Shown: in pieces, positions 53,195 to 64,000 of the stretch
Layout of the letters: each line of letters starts with the position of its first letter
How positions within the stretch are numbered: position 1 is the first letter of the stretch
NCBI RefSeq assembly: GCF_013368755.1
Contig: NC_049565.1
Coordinates: 1,302,001-1,366,000 of the forward strand
DNA: 64,000 nucleotides
Reading direction: 5' to 3'
Source: Talaromyces rugulosus
Lineage: Eukaryota; Ascomycota; Eurotiomycetes; Eurotiales; Trichocomaceae
Notes under the pieces: generated by a model
Seen by the model: only the letters and a program-made list of their open reading frames with translations
What the model was told of the DNA's origin: nothing
Databases searched by the model: none
Translations under genes and position numbers: made by a program

Positions 53195-54356
53195 CTTGAC
53201 AACAGGGCAAAAGGAGTGTGCTATTCACAGCAATCCAAAGGAACGAAGGGACAGGGCCGCGCATCGGAGGGACGGCCCACGTAGATATATATCCAATAGC
53301 ACCAATACTCCAGAGCAACAAAACTTCTGGTCGAGCACGCGAGCCTGACCTGAAGCAGTTACTCCATGCCAGAGCGGGTTCCTTCCTTGGCCCCTGGCGT
53401 GCTTCCCCAGGCCAATGCAACCTGCCAAGCATACTAGGGCGCGACCAGCTGCAGCTTTAAAGCTGCTGTCCAGTGCGTTGCCATAATGCCGCCGATTTTT
53501 CGATTCTGGAGACGCCACGGCTCAATAATGCCGGTTGACTGGCGACCGCGCCGAGTTAGGATCGGTGATTTACTAGTCTGTAGTTAGCTACAGTCCGGAT
53601 ATGGCGCACCCATTGTCGATCACAGACGGCGCAATGGTCCGAATCCCCGGAGACCGGCTCCATCTGACCGGAGTCTTCTGGGTCTGCTGATCTGTGCGTG
53701 GACAGAATGAAGAATAAAGGAGATCCACGAACGAAGAATGACCAGACAGCGTGAGTGAGAGAGAGACGAGGAGCTGAGAGGCGCGGCGGAACCGGGGAAG
53801 GCGCATCGAGAGATGGCTGACTCAGCCGGCCGTCTCCACCGATCGACAGGCACGCTCCGCTCCTTCTTTGCAGTGAGAGAACACGCCGACAGCCTGGAGC
53901 AACAGCGTGGCAGCTTGAGCCAGCTGGAGACAATCAGATCATGTCGGCGATGAGGACGAGTCGATGTCGGAATAACGAGTCGAAACATCGCCATTCAGGA
54001 ACCACCCGCTAACCGCCAGATGATGCGCTTTTTATCGCTCCGAAATCCGACCAGCTCAACGTCAACCAGGCGGAGAATATCACAACACCGAGTCATGGGC
54101 TGGTGCGATTCCGTGCTGGCTGGCGTCAGTCTGTCAAATCAGGCCTGCTTTGGATAACTACATGTACGTAGTACGTACTACGTCCCTAAAAATTGCAGCG
54201 AAGGAGTTCGCCAATGGTACTGTAGCATTACTGTTGCTTCCAGTGGCTTGACCCGACAAACGCCTCGCGCGGGGTATCAACCGTCCATTACTCCTCCGGA
54301 ATAAGATACTTGGGTTATAATTACTATTATTTACACGCGCTTCCAAACGGCTTTCT
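53195..54356. other. Intergenic region between the mannosidase and the GNAT gene
   Basis: 1.16 kb. It is the promoter of the mannosidase plus the 3' side of the GNAT gene. Overlapping ORFs on the minus strand (53556-53994) show no homology and no splice logic. An 18-bp perfect palindrome lies at 54166-54183. Confidence 0.5.
54166..54183. repeat. 18-bp perfect palindrome
   Basis: ACGTAGTACGTACTACGT reads the same on both strands. It lies about 170 bp beyond the stop of the GNAT gene, in an otherwise unremarkable stretch. Confidence 0.75.
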
Positions 54357-54980
54357 TCACGCTTTCTCAGCCAATGGGCCACCAAACTCCAGCTGTAGAT
54401 CAATTTCCCAGTCGGCAGTCTCGGGTATGTCCCACAGAATCTCCGCCACGACACCGCGTATAGGAATCTCCTTGATCTCGTCCCGGCCGGGAATATTCAA
54501 ACTGGCCATGAGCGCCTGCATCGCCTGGTTCGATTTCATCGTGCCCGCCTCTAGACGCTGTATGCCCATACGCCGCCCTAGTTGTATGAGCACTTGCATC
54601 GTCAGCTTGCCTAGCCCTTTGCCTCGCGCGCTCTCGTCGAACAATAGCCCTATGTTCACCTCGCCCGTCGACAATAGAGTGTAATTCCCACCACCCACGA
54701 GCTGCCCATCGACCATGACCATAATATTGAGCCCATCAAACTTGGTCTGCGCGGTGGTGTGTTTTTCGATGGTGGTCGCTCTCAACTCCTTCATCTCCGC
54801 CTCGTTCCATACTTTTGATCGCAAGACCTTGTCATGTGGCCGGTTGGCGGGGTTTGTGTACATGGCCAGCCACTCATCCAGGCATGACAGTGACATATGG
54901 GAGTATCTGACTGACGGACGCCCTGGGATCGTAATGCTCCAGTCGTGAGTGAAAAATTTTGCGTGCTCGGCAGATATCAT
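54357..54980 (-). CDS. GNAT-family N-acetyltransferase
   Basis: Intronless, 207 aa, starting MISAEHAKFF. The central region carries GNAT features: a strand LNIMVMVDGQLVGGGNYTLL, then EVNIGLLFDESARGKGLGKL (split here to its core SARGKGLGK), the acetyl-CoA pyrophosphate-binding loop R/Q-x-x-G-x-G/A, and TMQVLIQLGRRMGIQRLEAG. It resembles fungal members annotated as GNAT acyltransferases acting on small molecules or protein N-termini. The acceptor is unknown. Confidence 0.9.
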   Translation of the reverse strand: MISAEHAKFFTHDWSITIPGRPSVRYSHMSLSCLDEWLAMYTNPANRPHDKVLRSKVWNEAEMKELRATTIEKHTTAQTKFDGLNIMVMVDGQLVGGGNYTLLSTGEVNIGLLFDESARGKGLGKLTMQVLIQLGRRMGIQRLEAGTMKSNQAMQALMASLNIPGRDEIKEIPIRGVVAEILWDIPETADWEIDLQLEFGGPLAEKA

Positions 54981-55362
54981 CGTAGCAGTTCCCGTATTGA
55001 TTAGATAGGATTTGATGCGTAGGACTGTAAATTTCGTTTTGACTAAGTTGGCTCGAGGGGTCGCTGCTCTTTATGAGTGTGGCATGCATGACCTATTAAC
55101 TTTTTGAGGTGAGTCATAATCTTCGTCGCCCAACATCTAAGCGGAGTTGGACGTTGGTAATTACTAGATAGTAGAAACAGTGTTCAGCGGATAATAAAGT
55201 GGGGCGATATGGAAACCGTCCATGGACAATTCAACCACATGAATTTGATTCACCAAGGCTATGCTCAATAACACTCCGAACAAACATATCATCGTGATTC
55301 ATTAGATCGTTGACGCCAAATACATGATACATGCAGCACAGTGCTGCCAGCCATTGCCGCGA
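54981..55362. other. Intergenic region upstream of the GNAT gene
   Basis: 382 bp, AT-rich, also containing the 3' end of the F-box-like gene. No gene seen. Confidence 0.5.
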
Positions 55363-56536
55363 TCAAGTCGCCAGCGACTTCTTGCACAGGCCCTTGAGAT
55401 ATCTGATCTTCAACTGCCGTCCCCTGACAATGCTCTCGGCCAACTCGCTGGCCAGTTTCCGTGTTGCAGACCTATTTATAGTGCTCTCTTCTATAGGCTG
55501 TCGGAATGCCAGCGCCGGCCAGATCATTTGCGGTATTCCTGGCTGAGGTGGCCCGGTATGTTCCTTGCCAACCTCTTGCACGCGTGGATGGCGAAAGAAC
55601 GTGACAGACCTCTTCGCCTGAAGCCTCCTCATACCAAGGACATAATACATATCGGACAGATAATAGGAATCAAGCTCGAGGTCAACAAGTCCACTGCAGT
55701 CACCGAGTTTCTCCCAGAGTTGTTTTAGATGCGTTGGATGCGGCAAACAGACTTTTCCATCTGGGACACCAGCAACGTTGGCTTCGAAGAAGTCATGAGC
55801 CATTAGCGAAATACGCGTCATCTGCCGTCGGACTTCGGGTCTGATATTGCACAGAAACCCACTAAGCAAACAAGAGTTTTCAAACGCAAAGTGGTTTTTG
55901 GTCCAAAACACGTACGAGGCTTCTCGGTTGATGCGTTTGTTGGCAAGCAGGATATCCAAGTTCTGTCGTCGGGTGCACAGGCACGGCAAAGTTTCCATGG
56001 AGGGCCGATAGACGTTGCCAAACCTGCTATGCCAGCAATCATCGCACAAAAACTCGTTCGGCCAGGCATCTCCCCAGCGACTGCGTACTGGCGATACAAA
56101 AACCGGCAAGGTAGAGTTCTGCCAACTGGACGTGGGTGTGCAATCGGCGCATCGGTAGAGTTTGAGGTCGGCCAGTGGGTGGTTCTCAAAGTACGGTCCA
56201 GGCCAGTTTACGTCGTAGTGTACTAGCCTCGTGCATCCCTCGTTGTGATGCATATCGAATTTGCAGGGCTGGACCAGCAGCAGGCGAAAAATATGGCTGC
56301 GAAGCTCGGCCGGTAGAGAGAAGAACCTAGTCATGGCCGTCAGTTTTGATCCAACGAAAACACACGAGACTCACTCACCTCTGGTAGAGGGTTGATCCGT
56401 TTTCAAAAGCTTCAAATCCCGGGGATTCTGCGTGGTCCGTTTGCCTGCGATGCTTCATCCTGGCTTTCTGGACGCCCTTTGGCTTCGGCCGCCGCTGTTG
56501 TAGCGGAAACGGGGTTGTGGTCTGTGCTGTCGACAT
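55363..56536 (-). CDS. F-box-like / 2EXR-type fungal protein
   Basis: Two exons (56536-56379, 56326-55363) give 373 aa. The splice joins STLYQR to FFSLPAELRSHIFRLLL, an F-box-like motif typical of the large, poorly characterised 2EXR/F-box group in ascomycetes. The 5' exon is basic and Pro/Gln-rich (LQQRRPKPKGVQKARMKHRR). The middle has paired cysteines (YRCADC, FLCDDCWHSRFG and LPCLCTRRQ) that may bind zinc. The conserved block LLANKRINREASYVFWTKN is the usual second motif of this family. The function is probably protein-protein interaction; the target is unknown. Confidence 0.85.
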
Positions 56537-56975
56537 GATTTTGGGTGGATGAGGTTGCTTGAGAGATGTACAGTGTAAAGACATGGGAGAAATCTAGAAG
56601 GTTTTGTATATTGGCTGACAAAATCTTGTTGAATAAAGCAAAGGTTGGCGTCAGTGGACACACAAAAGAGCGCCGGCTACCTGCATACAAAGATAATTGC
56701 TTCTTTCTCAACTAGGAGATGAGACGACAAATCTACAATTCACGCCTTTTAACAATACAGAAGAACAGCAACACTTTACTAGATGCAATGCTCATTTTGA
56801 CTCATACAGCAAGATCGATCCTGGTTGGAAGGAACATAGCCTTGCACCTGTCTACTATCTCAGATCTGGCAGAAGCAGCCCTGCCTGCATGTGGTGTTTG
56901 AGGCTTAGATCTGCTTAGCTGTCGTCGTACAAATCCTTCTGTATAGAAAATGCTGCGACATGATTGGTCCAGGGC

Positions 56976-56984
56976 AATGACTCA
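56976..56984. promoter_or_regulatory. Gcn4/CpcA-type site ATGACTCAT (HIS4 promoter, distal)
   Basis: Perfect 9-bp palindrome with TGACTCA core, about 360 bp upstream of the HIS4 start. This is the canonical cross-pathway control element of fungal amino-acid genes. Confidence 0.65.
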
Positions 56985-57232
56985 TTGTTATTATTCTTCC
57001 CCGACGCTGGAAACGGTAAGATCGCCGCGTCTTCGGGATATGTTAGCATATCTACATATCTTGACATCGTGTATCTTGTCGTAACCTTGCAATAAAAACG
57101 AATCGACATGGAATATAAGTAGATACATTGTAATCAATGTAGAGCTCCGAAAGCGGCTGCGATGCGGGGCAGTCAAGACGGCCCGCCGGTGGCCGAGAGC
57201 GTTTTTTTCAACAACCAACACTTGGTACGGCG

Positions 57233-57239
57233 TGACTCA
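57233..57239. promoter_or_regulatory. Gcn4/CpcA-type site TGACTCA (HIS4 promoter, proximal)
   Basis: TGACTCA about 105 bp upstream of the HIS4 start codon. With the distal site it predicts induction by amino-acid starvation. Confidence 0.65.
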
Positions 57240-57341
57240 CGATAGACTCAATTCTGTCTTCGTCCTGTTTCTTCGTCCTGTAACTCCCTGTATTCATCTA
57301 GCCAGCCACCCCCCCGATCTTGTCGATAGGACGCCCCGACC

Positions 57342-59999
57342 ATGGCGTCACCCCTCGTTGTCGCCGTCAACCTGTCGAGCCCCGATCAAGATGGCCTGGC
57401 CATGAATGAGATTGCCCGTGTTGGCAGCGCTTTCGTCAAAGCATCATCCAATCTCTCCCAGACAACCGAATTCATCAGCAAATACTCGCGCCTTCTTGAT
57501 GTCTTTGTCGACGTCAGCGATGTTGGCCCAGACGAGACCGCAGATATTCTCAACTCCGGAGCCGCCAAGGTCTTTCTCTCTTCAAAACAGTTTGCCGTGC
57601 TCTCTGTCGAACACGAGATCCCAGCTGCCCGGTTAGCGGTTCAAGTGGCTTCAGCGGAAGATGTACAAGCAGTTAAGAATTGGATCGCCAATGCCCCAGA
57701 CGGCAAGGATATCAGCGTGTCGACGAACGGTGCTGCCATTGAGCTTTTCGAGACCTTTGCCTTGGCCCGCGACGGAAGCCAGGTATACAAAACGTTTGGA
57801 GGAGACGCTACCGAATCGGTAGTTATTGAAAATGTATCGCAAGGCGTCGTTGCCATTGTGCCGTCCTCACGGCTCGCTCTGGCACCACAATCGAATGATA
57901 CAGTGTCGGCTGCCAATGTCCTCGCCAGCAAGGCGGTGGCAGATGCAAACACGGGGTTATATGCCACGTTGGTCACTGATGAAAGGGGCGTTGCGCTGGG
58001 CTTCGTGTGGAGCAGCAAGGAAAGTCTCGTGGAGGCCTTGAAGACGGGTACCGGTGTATATCAATCACGAAAGCGCGGTCTTTGGTACAAGGGCCAGACC
58101 AGCGGCGACACTCAAGAGCTGCAAAGCGTGGGCTTCGACTGCGACGGAGACTGCATGGTCTTCCGGGTCAAACAACAGGGAAAGGGTTTCTGTCATTTGG
58201 GCACAAACACCTGCTTTGGTCGGTATGGCGGTCTGTCTCGCTTGCAAAAGACCCTCCAGTCTCGCAAAGAAAACGCCCCCGCAGGCTCATACACCGCGCG
58301 TCTCTTCAACGACCCCAAGCTTGTGGAAGCCAAGATTATGGAAGAGGCCGAGGAACTGTGCCAGGCCACGACAAAAGACGAAATTGCATCTGAAGCTGCC
58401 GATCTGATTTACTTCGCCCTGACCCGCTGCATTGCCGCCGATGTCAACCTTGAAGACGTCGAGCGAAACCTGGACATGAAAGATCTCAAGGTGAAACGGC
58501 GTAAGGGTGACGCAAAGGCTCGCTGGGCTGAGAAAGTCGGCTTGTCACAGGAGCCAGCAGCACCACCAATGGCCGCACCACAGGAAACGGCTACAGCCAC
58601 CCCTAAGTCTGATCGCATTGAGATGAAACGCCTCAACACGACGACAACCTCGATGACTACTATCAAGGAGGCTCTCCAGCGTCCATCTCAGAAATCAAAC
58701 GACGCCATTGTGGAACTAATCAAACCGATCGTCAACGACGTCCGCACGAATGGAGATGCCGGTGTTTTGAAATACACTCACAAATTCGAAAAGGCGACCT
58801 CGCTAACATCACCGGTCATCAAAGCACCATTCCCTGAGAATTTGATGCAACTGTCCGCCGACACCATCAAAGCTATCGACGTGAGTTATGAGAATATCCG
58901 CAAGTTCCATGCTGCACAGCAGGACGAGAAGCCATTGGTCGTTGAAACCATGCCTGGTGTGGTCTGCTCGCGGTTCTCCCGTCCTATTGAGCGTGTCGGT
59001 CTTTATATCCCTGGTGGAACTGCTGTTCTGCCGTCGTCCGCCCTCATGCTTGGTGTGCCTGCAATGGTTGCCGGTTGCAAAAAGATCGTCTTAGCCTCAC
59101 CACCACGTTCAGATGGAAGCATATCTCCTGAGATTGTCTACGCCGCGCACAAGTGTGGTGCTGAGAGCATTGTTTTGGCCGGCGGCGCCCAGGCCATTGC
59201 AGCCATGGCGTATGGCACGGAGAGCGTCACCAAAGTTGACAAGATTCTCGGACCCGGAAACCAGTTTGTCACCGCGGCCAAGATGATGGTCTCCAACGAC
59301 ACGTCTGCAGGTGTCAGTATCGACATGCCTGCTGGTCCTAGCGAGGTTCTTGTCATCGCAGACAAGTATGCCAACCCGGCGTTTGTTGCCTCGGACCTAC
59401 TGAGTCAAGCCGAGCACGGCGTCGATTCGCAGGTCATTCTTATCGCTGTTGATCTGGATGATAAAGAACTGGCAGCAATTGAGGAACAGCTGCACCAGCA
59501 GGCCAACGCCCTTCCTCGAGTGGACATTGTGCGTGGCTCAATCGACCATTCAGTTACATTTGTGGTGAAGACCCTCGAAGAAGCGATGAACCTCAGCAAC
59601 GAATATGCACCAGAGCATTTGATTCTACAGATTCAGGACGCAGAGAGCGTAGTACCCTTGGTACAAAACGCCGGCAGCGTCTTCATCGGCCAGTGGACTC
59701 CGGAGAGTGTGGGCGACTACTCTGCAGGCGTCAATCATTCTTTGCGTAAGTAATTCCTAGTCCCCGGACCAACAATTCAACTAACACTTGTCTTTTTCTT
59801 AGCGACGTACGGATACGCAAAACAGTACTCTGGAGTCAATCTCGGTTCTTTCATAAAGCACATCACCTCGTCGAACCTGACTGCCGAGGGTCTTCGCAAT
59901 GTATCAAGCGCGGTGATGCAGCTGGCCGCTGTCGAGGGCCTCGATGCTCACAAGCGCGCGGTGAGCATCCGCATGGATGCTATGAGCAAGGATGCATGA
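57342..59999 (+). CDS. HIS4: HIS4-type trifunctional histidine biosynthesis protein
   Basis: Exons 57342-59745 and 59803-59999 give 866 aa. It carries three enzymes for histidine synthesis in order: a phosphoribosyl-AMP cyclohydrolase (about 220-300, RKRGLWYKGQTSGDTQ, then VGFDCDGDCMVF and NTCFG), a phosphoribosyl-ATP pyrophosphatase (about 305-395, with EAKIMEEAEELCQA), and histidinol dehydrogenase (about 425-866). The last has IPGGTAVLPSSALML, ILGPGNQFVTAAK, AGPSEVLVIAD and SQAEHGVDSQ. The final exon encodes the C-terminal PTYGYAKQYSGVNLGSF. All three catalytic domains look intact. The N-terminal ~200 residues are a degenerate HisF/HisI-like domain as in yeast His4. The promoter has two Gcn4/CpcA sites. 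Confidence 0.96.
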
Positions 60000-61032
60000 T
60001 TAAATATATTAAATATATGTGTTTGAAAAGTCATTGTTATTATTTGAGACATAAAGTTTTGGTATTGTCATGGTTGGGGTATAATGAGAGAACGAAATAT
60101 ATATTTTTTGCACTGTGTGTGCAGTTGCACGACTATTGGACGTTGCACATGCAGCATAATCCAATACCATAATCTATAGAAACATACATATATACATGTA
60201 CATGTAGCTATTTTCACTGAGCTGGAAAGAATTGTGTCTCCCTTTCCAAGACTTTATCAATTGATACTGAGCCATGGTGCAAAAAGGGCCTTGATCAAAT
60301 GGTATGTCGTTTTTCTTCTCAAGTCCTTTTCTATCCACCTCTGTATGTGTCGTCCAGACGTCCGTTGCCAGTCATAACCAATTAAAACTTTATAACAACA
60401 TATGTAGGCTTTCACAGCATTCCAGAGCCTCTTACAGAATGAATCTAAAAGCAGGATTCGCCAAGATTACCCACCTCACTCAGGTCCTCAGTATACCTAT
60501 AACCACGCTACCCTTATATCGCTTCTTATCCTCCCTATGCAAAGCTAAAAGCGAATAAGTTGTCATCAATGCACAGAAGACAAGCAATGCTAGCGAGACG
60601 GAAATCCCCGTTATGTAATACGGTTATTCGGTCGCGAAGAAGTAATGGCCCCGGAATTCCCTAGTCTAATAAGGATTGATATGGCTTCTTGTCAATTAAC
60701 TAGTTGACTAGAACGTATATTGTTCTATATTCTTACTAGTTACTTTATATTACAAGATATGAATTGATGTAAACGAATGACGCTTGGTATTGTATGGGTT
60801 GATCCATCAACTTAATGGTTTTGAAGAGCGGTTGGCACGCATATTCACAGTCGCCAACAGACGGTATATACAGGAATCAAAATATTGGATATACACAATG
60901 ACAAAAGAGAAGAAGATGGAGCGAGCTGTCTCTGATTGTATTCATCCCGACTCAAGAGATCTAGAATCACAGAACCCCGTTAGTATTGTTATTCGTCTGA
61001 GATGGAGATAGTAGTACATACTTGAGATAAAT
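60000..61032. other. AT-rich intergenic region
   Basis: 1.03 kb between HIS4 and the small secreted protein, with convergent 3' ends. An ATCAATTGATA palindromic word lies at about 60256. The ORFs at 60304-60558 and 60784-61011 lack homology and were not called. Confidence 0.5.
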
Positions 61033-61383
61033 CTAGTACTTGTTGACACATTTATCGTCCTTAAGGTCGCAGTAAGCCAAGTATTCCCAGGCAATGAACT
61101 GAGCCTTAGGGGGTGACTGGGTGAAGTCGACGCTGGCGCTGCCGTTGCAGGCCGGGCCGGACTTGAGGGTTTTGATATCCTCGCAGTTTTCGCCTCCGTC
61201 GAGGACAGCAACGCCCTGGCAGCCACCCTTGAACTCGGTGTCGATCAAGAGGGCGCAGCCTGCTCCTTGTGTGATGTTCACGCTAGAAAGGGTGAAGGTG
61301 GTAGAGGGAGAAGGGGCAGGGGCGGCAGAGGCAACGCCAGCCATGACGGCGACGACAGTGATGAGGGTCTTTGGGGCGAACAT
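61033..61383 (-). CDS. Small secreted cysteine-rich protein
   Basis: Intronless, 116 aa. The first ~20 residues (MFAPKTLITVVAVMAGVASA) are a clear signal peptide with an AxA-type cleavage site, followed by a short Pro/Ala segment. The mature part of about 95 residues has six cysteines (in GAGCALL, GGCQG, ENCED, PACNG, YCDLK, KCVNK), enough for three disulphides. No domain is recognised. Size, secretion and cysteine content fit the class of fungal small secreted proteins, which includes effectors and antimicrobials; nothing in the sequence proves such a role. It is flanked on both sides by gene-poor AT-rich DNA. Confidence 0.82.
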   Translation of the reverse strand: MFAPKTLITVVAVMAGVASAAPAPSPSTTFTLSSVNITQGAGCALLIDTEFKGGCQGVAVLDGGENCEDIKTLKSGPACNGSASVDFTQSPPKAQFIAWEYLAYCDLKDDKCVNKY

Positions 61384-63452
61384 TTTGAATTGAATGTAGG
61401 ATGTTTTGGGTGTTGAGTGTTGAATGTTGGTGGTGTTGATGAGATTTGGTTTGGTTGTGAGAATGAAAAACAATCTACTCGGGGGATCCACGTCTTATTT
61501 ATATTATCGACAATGGAATTCTTTGTACGTATTAACATGTAGTATTAAAAAGGGCTATATTTAAGGACTACTTTAGATCCAACACAATTCTGAGGCAGAA
61601 TAATAAGTATGGGGCTAAAAAAGAAGTCATCATACGAGGCCTGTCCGGATAGAGTTAGTCTTGCGTTTTCAAACCTGGGGGTTTGTTTGTTCTGTTGAAA
61701 ATAGTATAAGATTGATTTCTGTCTAGCGTACTTGTACATGGTATACTTGTATACGGTATAACTTATATCCAAGTCCAATATTGTGAAATCCTGGCGCGAA
61801 TAGTGAGCCGACTCTTGACAGTCACATCCTAAAATTTGGATCAATGACATTCTGGTGACCTGAAGACTAAAAAGTCATTGTACGCAGTAGCATTGGAAAG
61901 GTACTAAAAACCATAATTCCGCGTTCTTCATGTTGGGTTTTAGCGAAGCCAAGCCGCTACATTGTATTGTTGTTCTAGGTTCATAGTTCATCTCCTTGCA
62001 GTTCTTTATCAATAGGGCCAGGCTTTGGGGGTAAATGCATGGTAAGTCTCGGTCAGTGCTAATTATAGTTAGTATATCATACCAGTTGGCCAACTACCCC
62101 GTACCACTGGACCAATAATAAAAAATGTGAAGCATTCGCTGGGATAAGGTCGAAAAGATGACAGGCACAATGTTACCTCTGGTATCAGCTAAACCCCGAT
62201 TTGGTCTAGACTCGGATGGGTGTCCAGGTCGGGTATCGGCCTATCTAGATCCGAAGAATCCGGGTACGCTCGCTGTTACATGAACGCTGTCATTTTTTTG
62301 GCTTCTCAAAGAATAATTGAAACTTCCATCAAATGACAATAATAGATCTTAACTTGTCACCTGTACAAAGGCCACAGACTGCTGAGGGTTGACTTTGACG
62401 ATAACCCCAATCTTGAAGAGTCTAGCTTTACAAACTGCCTGTCTATGAAATCGACCATAAACCTTTCGGTATATCTAAATTGACTCCTAATAATAGAATC
62501 ATCTAGAAGCCCTTTTCTTAATTTTTTTCTTTTGCCCAACTAGGAAGTACGCGGAGTTAGATTGTCCGACAAGCTTTTGGGTCATCATTACCAACATTGG
62601 ATGTAACTTAAGAATGCCCATAGAGCTAATGTCCATTTAACTATTTTACCCACGTTCTCGTTAATAACAATGATTGGTGTAGTATCTTGAATGGGAAACC
62701 GTATTGTTGAGTCAACTTTGGAACAATAAGTAGCGAGCGGCCAGCGGTCGAGAGTCTGTGCTGCTGACCTCGATCCCTGATCCATAAGCAGCGATCTTAT
62801 GGATATCTAGTACGTACTTGAAACGGGGGGTTACATGGTATGGATTCTCTCGGCAAGAAATTAGCGCGAGTGTCGTTGGTCTATATGCTCCCTGGGGAAC
62901 TGGTCGGCTAGTCCAAGGCGATGGGAATGAATTCAAGATTCTAGGAATTACCTTTGATCTAGAATTCCCTAATCTACTGGAGAGTATTCCCGGAACATCG
63001 TGAAGAGAACTTCCTCTAAGCTTGCATTCCAGCTTGGGGGAAGCAAAAGGAGGAAAATCCTTATAAAAGATACTGTTTAAAATACGTGTAGGCATTTGTT
63101 ATGTTTGTATATAAAATGATATCAAATAAATTCAGGTCCACACTAGGATCATCAATTGATACCAATATAGAGTCAGTTCTATGAATTTTTGATATATTGG
63201 TGTAAGAAACTTCCATCGATCATCATAGATCTATGCCATTATCAGGAATTATACTATCAATCGATATTTAAAACCTCACTTCTGGTCTGTTCTACCACGA
63301 GTGGAATCTTGAATATAGTACATGTACCAGACATGACGCTGAGCGCATTAGCATCGCATATACATGTATTTCTTCAACGTTATCTAGGTAATGAATACGC
63401 CTAACCATGCAAGAATTTTGTGACCAATCGTCATAACTAACCAGAGATCTCC
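61384..63452. other. 2.1-kb AT-rich region without a gene
   Basis: Only short ORFs without homology occur (for example 61545-61850, 62712-63095). Repeated ATCAATTGAT and TGATATTGG-like words are seen near 63147-63200. No transposase, reverse transcriptase or terminal repeat could be recognised. Part of it must be the promoter of the secreted protein gene. Confidence 0.5.
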
Positions 63453-64000
63453 TCACCTCTTTCGCTCTTTTACTTTCCACTTGACGCCGTTTTTGTTGAC
63501 ACCTCCAATGGAGTTGGTCATACGAGCACGCTGCAGCTCTAGCTGTCTTTCGGCCGTTGAAATCTCAGCGTGTTGCTTCTTCAATGCTGCGAGTCTCCTG
63601 ACTCGACCCTCTGCAGCGCGTCGCTTGAGCTTTCTTGCAGCCCGTTTTTGCGACAGAGCGAGCCGTTCAGCCTCGAGCTGTTTTTTCGATGGCTGCTTTG
63701 TTTTATTTTCTTGTTGCTGCTGTCGTTTTCCGAACGAGTCATCCTCTTCATCATCATCGCTCATCTCTTCGTCTTCGCTGTCGTCAAGTAAGCCCCCAAG
63801 TTTCTTTTGATCTTCTTGACTCTCTGCAAAAATAATCTTTCGTCTCTTCGCGGCGCTAGCGAGCAGATCATCCAAATCCTCGTCATCTTCATCCTCTTGC
63901 CCACGCCGAGTCGTCTTGTCATCTCCCAATACCTGTGCCATTCCGTCTTGCAACTGCACCTCCTTCTCCAATCTTTCTACTTCTCGTCGCACCCTCTCCC
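63453..64000 (-). CDS. C-terminal part of a charged nucleolar-type protein (partial)
   Basis: The frame is open to the window edge, so the N-terminus lies beyond 64000; about 182 residues are visible. It is highly charged: a coiled-coil-like start (VERLEKEVQLQDGMAQVL), acidic blocks (EDEDDEDLDDLL and DSEDEEMSDDDEEDD), then a Lys/Arg-rich helix (RLALSQKRAARKLKRRAA) and the closing GVNKNGVKWKVKERKR. Such alternating acidic and basic stretches are common in ribosome biogenesis and snoRNP proteins. I could not name the family. The missing half is needed for identification. Confidence 0.7.
   Translation of the reverse strand, partial: ERVRREVERLEKEVQLQDGMAQVLGDDKTTRRGQEDEDDEDLDDLLASAAKRRKIIFAESQEDQKKLGGLLDDSEDEEMSDDDEEDDSFGKRQQQQENKTKQPSKKQLEAERLALSQKRAARKLKRRAAEGRVRRLAALKKQHAEISTAERQLELQRARMTNSIGGVNKNGVKWKVKERKR

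Larger units (their letters stand above)
56537..57341. promoter_or_regulatory. Divergent promoter region, F-box-like / HIS4
   Basis: 805 bp between divergent start codons with two TGACTCA (Gcn4/CpcA) words (separate entries). Short ORFs at 56697-57221 are unsupported. Confidence 0.55.

Noticed and set aside
52184..53284. Long plus-strand ORF (366 codons) opposite the GH47 mannosidase gene
   Set aside because: It is antisense to a gene with clear family motifs and consistent introns. Its own protein shows no domain, and its length comes from the codon bias of the opposite strand.
53556..53994. Overlapping ORFs of 72-125 codons upstream of the mannosidase
   Set aside because: Three frames overlap on the same strand with no homology, typical of GC-rich non-coding DNA.
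61384..63452. Transposon remnant in the AT-rich region
   Set aside because: The region looks AT-rich enough for repeat-induced mutation, but no transposase, integrase, reverse transcriptase or terminal repeat could be recognised, so no mobile element is called.

Overview
This window looks like nuclear DNA of a filamentous ascomycete (Pezizomycotina, most likely Eurotiomycetes). Genes are compact. Introns are mostly 45-80 bp with GT...AG ends and CTAAC/CTGAC-type branch sites. The gene content includes a three-domain HIS4-type histidine enzyme, Zn2Cys6 regulators, a GH47 mannosidase and an AlkB protein fused to a GRF finger. No tRNA, rRNA, transposon, CRISPR array or prophage was recognised. 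Exon boundaries were worked out by reading frame, splice sites and recognisable protein families; they are predictions.

Layout. 0-2 kb: MFS transporter (-). 2-6.6 kb: a gene desert rich in short palindromes and repeated 9-mers. 6.6-15 kb: housekeeping genes (mitochondrial Obg GTPase MTG2, a JMJD5-like JmjC protein, an Lso2/CCDC124 ribosome factor, the PEX7 receptor, an AlkB-like dioxygenase). 15-20 kb, minus strand: a degenerate vWA-like protein, a small membrane ORF, an AKTIP/FTS-like inactive E2 and an unknown membrane protein. 20.5-22.3 kb: aldehyde dehydrogenase (+).

22.6-29.3 kb, all minus strand: a compact metabolic cluster. It has a D-2-hydroxyacid dehydrogenase, two different HpcH/HpaI-type aldolases and a Zn2Cys6 regulator. 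The three enzyme genes each carry a CGG-N9-CCG element 104-118 bp upstream of the start codon. In two of them the element is an exact 17-base match in opposite orientation. This looks like a small regulon controlled by the adjacent regulator, and it is the best candidate here for an undescribed system. The neighbouring aldehyde dehydrogenase could handle an aldehyde product, but it lacks the element.

29.7-38.3 kb: a TALE homeodomain/C2H2 factor, an NmrA-like oxidoreductase, and a Gal80-like Gfo/Idh/MocA protein divergent from a second Zn2Cys6 regulator, with a repeated CGG-type motif between the last two. 38.3-40.3 kb: an OTT_1508-type deaminase-fold protein. 40.8-49.2 kb: an F-box-like protein, GPI8 and CDC45. 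50.3-56.5 kb: a DUF1330-like protein, a GH47 mannosidase, a GNAT acetyltransferase and an F-box-like protein. 57.3-60 kb: HIS4 with Gcn4/CpcA-type sites upstream. 60-64 kb is AT-rich and gene-poor, with one small secreted cysteine-rich protein and the C-terminal end of a charged, nucleolar-looking protein that runs off the window.
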